From Chara braunii (lineage: Eukaryota > Streptophyta > Charophyceae > Charales > Characeae), in contig BFEA01000649.1 of the NCBI GenBank assembly GCA_003427395.1, positions 719,926 to 744,452 of the forward strand: DNA of 24,527 bases, read 5' to 3'. The position numbers were made by a program, and so were the translations under genes. The notes beneath the pieces were generated by a model that was not told where the DNA came from, did not search any database, and saw only the letters and a program-made list of their open reading frames with translations. How positions within the stretch are numbered: the stretch's first letter is position 1; each line of letters opens with the position of its first letter. Shown here one piece after another: positions 11,161-18,137 of the stretch.

Positions 11161-12831
11161 AGAAAAAAAAAAAAAAAAAAGTTAAAGTTGGTTCGTAGTC
11201 AAACCGATGGTGACTCAATGAACCTGATTGGTGAGGAACAAATGATCCTGATGAGCGCTGGCGAATGATGAGATTGCGGCTTCAACAGTGATCTAGTGTA
11301 CTTCAGCCGCTGCAATCGATTGAAATCCGTCAGAGGTGCGAAATATTTTTCAGTCTGCTGATTCCAGGAAGTGAAACGTCTCGGGATCTAAACCCTGTGA
11401 TTACGGTGAAAGACTGCTCAACTACGGTTTTGGAAGGTAAGTCCCCGTTTGTTTACTCTCTCGGATTATAGACAGGAGTCGAACAGCAGGCACTATACTG
11501 TATCATTAACCCCGAGCTCTCAGTTGCAAAGCGAAGAGGCAAGTGTTCCCATACAGCTGGTGTCTTCAAGATCGGAAAGTTTGTGACTGTTGCCTCTTGA
11601 GATGAGCTTGTAAATCGATAGTTCTATCTGTTTTCGGTCTACGGTATGTGAAGTCCCGTGTAGTTACTGCCGCGGACAATTCAGAGTTTAGTCATGATAC
11701 AACCAAGCGTACGAGGGTGTGTGTAATCAAGTGATGGTCGTCAGCCTTTGATCGGGTCAGAAATAGAAATGATGGCGGCAACTACTTTAAACCTCTGAAG
11801 CTTGAAGCTATTGAGTACACAATTTTTTTTTTTATTATTATTAAGATCAAATGATTATCAACTGGTCTGAGAATATTCTTTTCTTATTATTGTTCTATTA
11901 TGAAAAACACGATATCATCCCCGCTGCGGGGCGGAGATCATGAGTTGTTGCTAAAAAGGGCCCCTCGGCCTGGGAGTACTTTTATTTTATTATTTTATTT
12001 TATTCTAAGGGATACGATCTCTTCCTCGCCGTAAAGTGAAGATCGCGAGTTACAACCAAAGGGCCCTTCGATGACCATTAGGAACGTCGATACAAGGCGG
12101 GGGGGGGAAATGTGACTCTTGGCTTCTGTTGAGCCCCTAAAGCTTTGTCTGAGTATTCAATTGATCATCCAGTTCATTTCGAAGTAAATTTAAATCAAGG
12201 AGGGGAGGTTATCTTGAGAAAAATATAGAGAAAGAAACCCTGAAACAGGTGTTGCCCATTATACCTCCTACAGTCAACTGAGTTCCGATGGAATAACAAC
12301 GAAGCTGGTTGATGCGAATTGGTTCACAGAAAAGAACCTTCTCTAGTTAATTGGTTAAATTATTTCATTGTCAGTCTGAAGCCAGAAACTTCAACCAAGT
12401 GAACGCGAGACTAAGAAAGTGTCACGACCATGAGATACCGCTCGGGCTCGAAAAACGTCGAACGAGAGAGAAACACAAATTTTCTAGAGCGAGAGTCTGA
12501 ACGCATGTAAGCAAGGGAAGTGGTGTGAAGAGGTTGGTTGTTCCCATTACACGACAACAGACAGATAATCATTGTTAACCCTACGATAACATGACTTAGA
12601 GCATGGTCTTCACTCGGGGCATGAAAGAGAAACTACCCTAGGTTGTGTAATACGAATGCTATGCGTAAAAAGGCTACACTGGTCCGAGCTCATCTCAGAT
12701 CTCGTCTCACCTATCAGTAGCAAATTTATGAAGGTTCACTGACAGGCTTCCGTCGAAGTTGGGAAACTCTCTCTCCCCCAACGGTCTGCTTATTTTGACA
12801 TTTTGTGAGCAGTCACTCTGACGACGAGTGC
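11161..12831. other. Intergenic DNA with a diverged 104-bp duplication
   Basis: It begins with a poly-A run (11163-11180). A diverged tandem pair of about 104 bp is seen at 11909-12070: ACGATATC/ACGATCTC at 11909 and 12014, and AAGGGCCCCTCG/AAGGGCCCTTCG at 11956 and 12059. The first unit holds the small hairpin CCCCGCTGCGGGG. The remainder has no recognisable gene or RNA. Confidence 0.5.
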
Positions 12832-13239
12832 TCAATAAAGCAGGAAAGAAACCAAATACAAGATCATTCTAGAGTGAAGTCGTTCGACATGAACGAGATT
12901 GGCTCTAAGAGAAGGTTTGTCGATTGACACAAATGTGATTGGCTCAGAGAGAACCACAATGCGCATTCCTGTAGCGTAACAGTCATTGAGAGTCACGTCC
13001 CCATCAGAACAAATTTGTCGGTCATAAGCTCGCACCATTGCGTTAAATTTATTGGTTGGCGGTTTATATTTCGAAGGGGGTAGAAAGTGTCTTCTCCTTG
13101 AAATCGGAGAGTGACAGTCGTCGATAAATGCAACTAGCCACTGGTCGCTGAGGACCTCGGAAGCGGGCATAACGAGTGTCAGGCGCTTTTGCCCTTGGTT
13201 TGAGCGAACAGTAGGCACACCCTCCCTGGGTTTCCGCAC
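12832..13239 (-). CDS. Unrecognised ORF, 135 codons
   Basis: This is the most protein-like frame in the window outside repeats. It has mixed composition and no low-complexity sequence, with a basic start (MRKPREGVPTVRSNQGQKR), a central acidic/aromatic part and a hydrophobic C-terminus (ILYLVSFLLY). No domain or catalytic motif is recognised and no signal peptide is apparent. A TTTATATGAG box lies on the minus strand at about 13270-13279, but that is too near the ATG for a normal leader. It could be a remnant of a transposon gene, an exon, or chance. Confidence 0.25.
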   Translation of the reverse strand: MRKPREGVPTVRSNQGQKRLTLVMPASEVLSDQWLVAFIDDCHSPISRRRHFLPPSKYKPPTNKFNAMVRAYDRQICSDGDVTLNDCYATGMRIVVLSEPITFVSIDKPSLRANLVHVERLHSRMILYLVSFLLY

Positions 13240-13330
13240 ACCGTGGTCTGGTGTTACTTCTCGACCAACCTCATATAAACCCGGTCTCCACTAATACGAG
13301 GGTGCTACTTCCTCGTACCATACTGCCAGC

Positions 13331-13362
13331 AAATAAATAAATAAATAAATAAGTAAACAAGT
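13331..13362. repeat. (AAAT)n microsatellite
   Basis: About five AAAT repeats followed by imperfect AAGT/AAAC units. Similar AAAT runs occur at 7500-7520 and 8420-8445. Confidence 0.85.
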
Positions 13363-13454
13363 AAGTCCCTCTTATCTCGTTTCCCTCCCTCCCTGGCTTA
13401 AGATCCATGTTACCAACTACATAATCGCCCTTCCCATCTCTCCCAAGTAGGGGA

Positions 13455-13667
13455 ATGTTTCCTTGTTATTTTCATTGGTTAATCTTCAGTTTGTTCAATT
13501 TAGCTTTCTTAGCACTATGCTATCATATGAGCAACGGAATTCGACATTTATTGTGGGATTTAGGGCACAGCTTAGATTTATCAAAAGTGTACACTTCCGG
13601 AACTATTATGTTCTTTTTTGCAGCTTGTCTAGTTACATTGAATATCTTGAGATTCTCTTTGTCGTAA
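13455..13667 (+). pseudogene. sdh3: sdh3 C-terminal fragment, mitochondrial insertion
   Basis: SDH3 is the cytochrome b subunit of succinate dehydrogenase (complex II), a three-helix inner-membrane protein that helps bind haem b and ubiquinone. The frame encodes the last two transmembrane segments, including CYHMSNGIRHLLWDLG, the family's HxxxGxRHxxxD-type motif with the haem-ligand histidine. A segment resembling the family's SKVYTSG loop and the final helix follow, ending at TAA. About 65 residues match plant mitochondrial SDH3, roughly half of the usual 100-140. The N-terminal half is absent: sequence upstream of 13455 (in-frame stop at 13422) does not resemble it. The frame is intact, so the transfer is not ancient. 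With sdh4 starting 16 bp downstream, this is a piece of mitochondrial DNA rather than a nuclear exon. Confidence 0.82.
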
Positions 13668-13683
13668 AAAAAGGTGTAAACGA

Positions 13684-13728
13684 ATGAAAGCTAATAGAGA
13701 AAGATTGGCACATTGGCTTCTTCAACGA
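13684..13728 (+). pseudogene. sdh4: sdh4 5' fragment, mitochondrial insertion
   Basis: SDH4 is the second membrane anchor of succinate dehydrogenase. The 15 codons from ATG read MKANRERLAHWLLQR, matching the start of plant mitochondrial SDH4 (MKxNRxxxxHWLLQR). The match stops after codon 15, where A-rich sequence of the MITE family begins. I could not find the rest of sdh4 on the far side of the MITE-derived block, so the fragment is truncated rather than simply interrupted. It follows the sdh3 stop by 16 bp in the same orientation, which supports one mitochondrial insertion of about 275 bp. Confidence 0.68.
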
Positions 13729-13731
13729 CAA

Positions 13732-14008
13732 CCGGAAAAAAAAAAAAAAAATTCACCAAGGTCCCAACCAAAAAGCAAAAACTGAAAAAAAAACTATGTT
13801 ATGCAGAAAACTAACTGAACAACTTTTGCCTTATGGTCACATTGAAATTCTTTACCAAATTTATTTATTTTTTTTTTTGTCAGCGTGCACCCAGACTGCT
13901 CTTTTAGCTAATATTATTTTTAAATTTTATTTTAAATTTTAAAATTTGTGAAGAATTTCAATGTGACCTTAAGGCAAAAATTCTTCATTTTATTTTCATG
14001 CATGATAT

Positions 14009-14041
<33 letters not shown>

Positions 14042-14100
14042 CTCCTAATCATTGCAGGAGCTGGCCACCTGGAACCCTGGTGACTCGGTTGGTAGTCTCG
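13732..14100. mobile_element. Foldback derivative of the hAT-type MITE family
   Basis: Two partial family copies lie head to head. A forward piece (13732-13912) has TATGTTATGCAGAAAA, the TTTTGCCTTATGGTCACATTGAA core and a decayed right end. A reverse piece (13916-14100) has TTCAATGTGACCTTAAGGCAAAA and ends GGTTGGTAGTCTCG, a decayed terminal repeat. The two cores (13828-13850 and 13958-13980) form an inverted repeat with about 110 bp between. A poly-T tract of about 30 bp (14011-14041) lies in the reverse piece. The left terminal repeat is missing and no target-site duplication is seen. Confidence 0.65.
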
Positions 14101-14210
14101 GTGTACCTGCTTTAACAATTTTTCGTGATAAAAATAATTCTTAAAAAAAATAAAGGAAATAAAAAATATAGCGTGGGCAAAATATTCTATTTTGAAAAAA
14201 TAAATTTTAT

Positions 14211-14493
14211 CTAGGCTACTAGAGTGGTCCGGGGTCACTTGCTTGACCGGGCCAAAAAAAAATAAAAAAACATAAAAACAAAAAAAAATATTTTTAAATT
14301 TATTTATTTTTCTTAATTTGGTGCAGAATTTCGATGTGACCCTGAGACAAAAGTTTTTCAATTTATTTTTCTGCACAACATAGTTGTTTTTCGGAGTTTT
14401 TGGATTTTTTTTTTTCTTTTCTTTTGTTGGGACCTTCCTTTGTCCTTGCACGGGCTGGCCACCTGGGACCCGGCAGCCCGGCTGGTAGCCTAG
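14211..14493 (-). mobile_element. hAT-type MITE copy 1 (283 bp)
   Basis: The ends are CTAGGCTACTAGAG and CTGGTAGCCTAG, an imperfect terminal inverted repeat. A perfect 8-bp target-site duplication, AATTTTAT, lies at 14203-14210 and 14494-14501. The interior is A/T-rich with GC-rich subterminal blocks and the family core TTTCGATGTGACCCTGAGACAAAAG. Eight-base duplications are the hallmark of hAT transposons. There is no coding capacity, so it is a non-autonomous MITE. Strand is given relative to copy 2. Confidence 0.85.
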
Positions 14494-15018
14494 AATTTTA
14501 TTGAAAAACAAAATGATGACAATAAAAAATACATTTTTTATTCTTTATATTGCTATCAGTCGTCTCCTAGTACTTTGCATTAATGAATGGTATGACAACG
14601 AATAATTTGTATATTTAGGATAACTCTAAGTGATTCTTGTACCGGTATTTTGTAATTTATTATTATTATTATTATTTTTATCCGTGTTGTCAAATTTTAT
14701 AAGAAAGGGTTTGTAATTAGGATTAGATGGCATAGGTTTGTGTAGCGCGACAAACGCGTTCGCAACCTTCCACGTTCGCATGAACAACTCACGAATTTAT
14801 TCGAGAGGACTTCCTAACCCCAACCTACCGAACGTTCGGCCCCCCTTGGGGATGTGTTTTGTCGTTCTCATATTTAAAATATATATATATATTATATGTT
14901 ATGCAATAAAATAAAATGAACAAAATTTATCTCAACGCTACATCCAAATTCCTTACCAAATTGAAAATCAAAAGAGAATAACATAATGTAATAATAATAA
15001 TAAAAATTTTAAAAATAA
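14494..15018. other. AT-rich DNA with one CpG-rich patch, no gene
   Basis: Low-complexity AT sequence with an ATT run near 14656. A CpG-rich patch at 14740-14850 contains ACGCGTTCGC, ACGTTCGC and CCGAACGTTCGGCC, in contrast to its surroundings. No coding frame or RNA is supported. Confidence 0.5.
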
Positions 15019-15345
15019 AAAGTAACTAAAATTAGTTACTGGGTGAGCACGTTTTCGACACCACCATCTTTGGTGATTTTTTATTTTTTCTTGGGATAGC
15101 CTAATGCCCTAAAAATTTACAGATGTGTATTCCACATAATACGAAACTCATAAAAAAAGTTTCAACAAACAATAAAATATTTAAAGCCTCAAAATAAACT
15201 GAAGACAAAAAGTGAAAAGTGAAAAGAAAAAACAAATGAGTGGTCGAACACGTTTTGACACATCCATCTTTGACAATTTTTCTTTTTTTTTTGGTTTGGA
15301 AAAATGCCTTCTGGATTTTTATGCATGCAAGGTATGTCAAATAAA
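15019..15345 (-). repeat. Left arm of an inverted repeat built of a 200-bp unit
   Basis: The anchor CACGTTTTCGACA at 15048 recurs as CACGTTTTGACA at 15249, about 200 bp later, each followed by a CATCTTTG word. The complement of this stretch matches 16515-16840 in order, including the TTTTTTATGAGTTTCGTATTATGTG-like tract. The arm is thus 1.5 units of a roughly 200-bp repeat. No function is recognised. Confidence 0.7.
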
Positions 15346-15510
15346 ACAAAAACAAAATATTGGAACAAAATAAAATAATGTTTCGGCCCCAAAATGATTT
15401 CTGGCGGGGGCCGAACCCCTTCATGTTCAGATCACGAACGAAACCCTATACGCTTGAAGGTTGGAGGGCTCCGAATGTTCGGCCCAGTAATCATGTATAT
15501 ATATATATGT

Positions 15511-15799
15511 ATAGGCTACCAGCTGGGTCGCCCAGATCACCCTATTTTCCATGTCGGGTCACTCGTGCAAAGACCAGGGAAATTCCTAGCAAAGAAAGAA
15601 AAAAAAAAAACGAAAACAAACTCTGTTAAGCAAAAAAATAAACTGAATAACTTTTCCATCAAGGTCACATCAAAATTCTTTCTCATTTTCTGGTTTTATC
15701 TCTACATGAACTTTGAAGAAAAAAAAAAGTTAATTTTTTTTATTATTATTATTTTTAATCCAACTCGCCAAGCGGCCCCAAACCACTCTGGTAGCCTAT
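15511..15799 (+). mobile_element. hAT-type MITE copy 2 (289 bp)
   Basis: The ends ATAGGCTACCAGCTGG and CCACTCTGGTAGCCTAT form the terminal inverted repeat AGGCTACCAG. The flanks ATATATGT (15503-15510) and ATATATTT (15800-15807) match at 7 of 8, though in low-complexity DNA. The interior has the family core, here CATCAAGGTCACATCAAAATTC. There is no coding capacity. Confidence 0.78.
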
Positions 15800-15819
15800 A
15801 TATATTTATTGCCATGAGT

Positions 15820-15859
15820 CGTACGTACGGAGGTCCCCGGGTCGACCTCTATACGTACG
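15820..15859. repeat. Long hairpin in a CpG-rich patch
   Basis: CGTACGT (15820-15826) pairs with ACGTACG (15853-15859), and GAGGTC (15830-15835) pairs with GACCTC (15844-15849). A small internal loop separates the stems, and the apical loop is CCCGGGTC. It lies just outside MITE copy 2. Whether it acts as RNA or DNA is unknown. Confidence 0.7.
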
Positions 15860-15906
15860 GGCGTTCGGTGTGCCGTTCGGGGTCCGAACCCGACGACGTT
15901 TAAAGG

Positions 15907-16474
15907 CTAGGCCACCAACCGGGCCGCCCTGGCCCCGGGAGGGCAGCCTGTACAAGGACCAGAAAAGTTCCCAGCATCGTGTTCGGGTTCGGTGGCTGAA
16001 CCCGAACGTTCGGCACCGAACGAGAACGAGCGTCGAGACTCTTCGAACGTGAACATACAAATATTAGAAGAAAAAAAAAAACGAAGTTTTCCAAACAATC
16101 TGAAAAAAATATATGTTATGTAAAATAATAATACAAACAATTTTTGCCTTGGAAGTATGGTCAAATTCATAACCAAACTCGAGTTCAAAATAAAAAATAA
16201 AAAAAACTTAATATGTTTGGCCGAACACGTTCGGGTGGCGTTCGGCCGAACACCCGAACATGTTCGGACGTTCGAAAAAGCTCCGAATATGTTCGATGTG
16301 CTACACAATTATGAAGGAATATAAACCGAACAACTTTTGCCTCAGGGTCACATCGCAATTGTTTATCAAATTTAAAATAAAAAATAAAATAAACAACTAT
16401 TATTTTTAATTTTATTTTTTTAATGATTTTTTGTCCAGTCGAGCAAATGATCCCGAGCCACTCTGATAGCTGAG
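15907..16474 (+). mobile_element. Longer hAT-type MITE copy 3 (568 bp)
   Basis: The ends CTAGGCCACCAACCGGG and CCACTCTGATAGCTGAG resemble the family's terminal repeats. The flanks TTTAAAGG (15899-15906) and TTTAGAGG (16475-16482) match at 7 of 8. This copy is twice the usual length: it has CpG-rich sequence (15980-16050 and 16219-16300) and two core-like segments (near 16146 and 16335), so it may be a fused or expanded form. No transposase frame is present. Confidence 0.72.
16219..16300. repeat. Dense GAACG/CGTTC cluster
   Basis: Within MITE copy 3, about eight GAAC or GTTC words occur in alternating orientation in some 80 bp, including TTCGGCCGAACACGTTCGG and CCCGAACATGTTCGG. It is highly self-complementary and CpG-rich inside AT-rich DNA. 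Related patches lie at 14757, 15462, 15990, 17030 and 17248. Confidence 0.75.
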
Positions 16475-16514
16475 TTTAGAGGATAAAAATACGTTTTTTT
16501 CAATGAGTGTTTTT

Positions 16515-16860
16515 GTGTGAGTTCTCTTTGATGTAAGGTACGTTCCTATAAATTTTCAAATCATTTTGCTTAACCAAAGAAAAATTAAAAACTATTAAAG
16601 ATAGCAGTGTGAAAACGTGTTCGCCTACTCACTATTTTGTTTACTATCACTTTTTACTTTTTGTTTTCACTTTATTGCGAGATCTAAGAACTTTATGTTT
16701 TTTTTTAAACTTTTTTAATGAGTTTTGTATTCTGTGTAGTGCATATTAGTAAAATTTCAGGGTATTTGGATATGGTAAAAAAAATGAACAATCGTTGAAG
16801 ATAACGGTGTCGAAAGCGTGGTCGCTCACTAGTTAATTTTAATTCTCTTTTTATTTTTTC
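16515..16860 (+). repeat. Right arm of the inverted repeat built of a 200-bp unit
   Basis: TGTGAAAACGTG at 16608 recurs as TGTCGAAAGCGTG at 16808, 200 bp apart. The arm matches the reverse complement of 15019-15345, including AAAGATAGC/AAGATAACG before the anchor and CGCTCACTAGTT after it. MITE copies 2 and 3 lie between the arms and may have inserted into the spacer. Confidence 0.7.
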
Positions 16861-17499
16861 TTAGTTTTCTTATTAGTTTTATTTATTTATTTATTTATTT
16901 TTCAAATTTGGTAAATAATTTGAATGTAATGCTTAAGCAAATGTTGTTTATTTAAATTTTTACATAACATATCGTTGTTGTTTTTTTTTTAATCAAAGTT
17001 CGGTCTGAACGGCCAACTAGATCCCCAAGGGTCCCGTACGTTCGAGCATTCAAGTTTTGGTGTTCGACTTGTGTCGAAGGCCGCTTACCCTGTATATATT
17101 TATATTTTTAAATTTTTAAATTTTTTATTTTTTAACTCACGTTTTACCAAGTATTTGAATATGACTCCAAAGCAAAAGTTGTTTGTAGTGTTGTTTTACA
17201 TAACATACTTTTTATAATTTTATAAGTGTTAAATATGTTTTTTATATTTGCGTCCGGAATGTTTGGGCGTTCGTTCGAGTTCGGGCAAACATGTTCGGGT
17301 TCGGCTTCGAACACAAACACGATGCTACGCAGTCGTAGGCATAGCAAATATGAAAAATGTTAAATTCTTTGACTTTCAAATTTGTTTAAGTAATTACAAT
17401 GCATTGTGCGTTTACATTTGTGAAAGGATGTATGCAGATAAAAAATGTATCTCTTTTAAATATATATATATATATGTGTATAAATATATATATATATAT
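16861..17499. other. AT-rich DNA with CpG-rich patches, no gene
   Basis: It holds ATTT repeats (near 16880-16900), a MITE-core-like word at 17155-17180, CpG-rich patches at 17030-17085 and 17248-17335 (GTTCGTTCGAGTTCGGG, GTTCGGGTTCGGCTTCG), and (TA)n tracts at 17460-17499 next to the retrozyme. No coding frame is supported. Confidence 0.5.
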
Positions 17500-17713
17500 G
17501 TGTGGGTGAGTGATAGTCTACTTTGATTTTGGTTAAGGTAGATTATCATTTACAGTGTAATCAGTGAGGGGATTCTGCAAACTGTTGAGGGTTCAGCCTC
17601 CTGATGAGTCGGTGAAACTCCGACGAAACAATTTGTCACAGCCCCTCGTTTATTGTCCTTTTCTCTCTCTCTGCCTACGGTTTACCGGGCAGTTCTGTTT
17701 GTGACGATATATA
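17500..17713 (+). repeat. Retrozyme direct repeat, left copy
   Basis: It begins GTGTGGGTGAGTGATAG next to a (TA)n tract and ends TGACGATATATA. It contains ribozyme 1, then a CT-rich tract and TGCCTACGGTTTACCGGGCAG. Every base aligns with 17924-18137 at an offset of 424. Confidence 0.95.
17577..17636 (+). ncRNA. Type III hammerhead ribozyme 1
   Basis: The full catalytic core is present: CTGATGA at 17601-17607 and GAAA at 17625-17628. Stem II is GTCGG (17608-17612) with CCGAC (17620-17624), closing loop TGAAACT. Stem I is GAGG (17587-17590) with CCTC (17597-17600), loop GTTCAG. Stem III pairs GCAAACTGT (17577-17585) with ACAATTTGT (17628-17636), with one A-C mismatch (17631/17582) and one wobble. 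The cleavage triplet is GTT, with the cut between 17586 and 17587. The closed stem I and open stem III make this type III. The mismatch may weaken this copy relative to copy 2. Confidence 0.9.
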
Positions 17714-17923
17714 CTACGACTTCGCTAGCTTCCTGCTATGTTTTTTTCCGGTCAGGTCGAGCGGTAGTGGTCGGGGCCGTTACTAGGCGGCCATGCTGTG
17801 CCTCTAGTGCCAGCGCGTGTCTGGAGTGTATTTTTTGGCTGTGACAGACCTTTCTTTGTTTCGTGGATGTTTTGCTGGCTTGTGATGGGGTGTGAACCGA
17901 CAGTCTGTGGAGTTTTTTATCTC
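17714..17923 (+). other. Unique internal segment of the retrozyme
   Basis: This GC-richer 210 bp lies between the direct repeats. Short inverted words occur (GGGGCCGTTACTAGGCGGCC near 17776-17795). No frame, primer-binding site or purine tract is recognised. It would form about half of the 424-nt excised RNA. Confidence 0.7.
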
Positions 17924-18137
17924 GTGTGGGTGAGTGATAGTCTACTTTGATTTTGGTTAAGGTAGATTATCATTTACAGTGTAATCAGTGAGGGGATTCT
18001 GCAGACTGTTGAGGGTTCAGCCTCCTGATGAGTCGGTGAAACTCCGACGAAACAGTTTGTCACAGCCCCTCGTTTGTTGTTCTCTTCTCTCTCTCTGCCT
18101 ACGGTTTACCGGACAGTTCTGTTTGCGACGATATATA
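17924..18137 (+). repeat. Retrozyme direct repeat, right copy
   Basis: Same 214-bp unit as 17500-17713. The differences are A/G at 18004, A/G at 18055, three changes in the CT-rich tract (18075-18090), and one each near 18113 and 18126. Confidence 0.95.
18001..18060 (+). ncRNA. Type III hammerhead ribozyme 2
   Basis: The core CTGATGA is at 18025-18031 and GAAA at 18049-18052. Stem II is GTCGG (18032-18036) with CCGAC (18044-18048). Stem I is GAGG (18011-18014) with CCTC (18021-18024). Stem III pairs GCAGACTGT (18001-18009) with ACAGTTTGT (18052-18060) over nine continuous pairs, two of them G-U. The cleavage triplet is GTT, with the cut between 18010 and 18011. All invariant hammerhead positions are present, and this copy has a better stem III than copy 1. 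Confidence 0.93.

Larger units (their letters stand above)
17500..18137 (+). mobile_element. Retrozyme-like element with two hammerhead ribozymes
   Basis: Two 214-bp direct repeats (17500-17713 and 17924-18137) differ at about 7 positions (97% identity) and flank a 210-bp unique segment. Each repeat holds a complete type III hammerhead ribozyme. This is the plan of plant retrozymes: small non-autonomous retroelements whose LTR-borne ribozymes excise an RNA that can circularise and be copied by a partner's reverse transcriptase. Cleavage at both sites would release 424 nt (17587-18010). The element has no coding frame. I see no tRNA-Met-type primer site after the first repeat and no clear purine tract before the second. 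TA-rich flanks hide any target duplication. Alternatively it is 1.5 copies of a ribozyme-bearing 424-bp satellite. Confidence 0.85.

Noticed and set aside
11247-11265. CTGATGAGCGCTGGCGAA, a possible third hammerhead core
   Set aside because: Stem II would have only two pairs, the base after GAA is T instead of A, and no stems I or III flank it.
13425-13667. sdh3 segment as the last exon of a functional nuclear gene
   Set aside because: The start of sdh4 follows 16 bp after the stop, as in mitochondrial DNA, and the upstream sequence shows no convincing continuation or exon pattern.
13463-13687. Second plus-strand frame overlapping sdh3
   Set aside because: A shifted frame of the sdh3 fragment; the other frame carries the conserved SDH3 motif.
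13996-14511. 171-codon minus-strand frame
   Set aside because: It runs through MITE copy 1 and the foldback copy, is Lys/Phe-rich from A/T runs, and has no domain.
17601-17640. Reading the hammerhead as type I with cleavage at the downstream GTC
   Set aside because: Stem I would not pair next to the core (ACAGC against GCCTC). The type III reading gives complete stems I and III.
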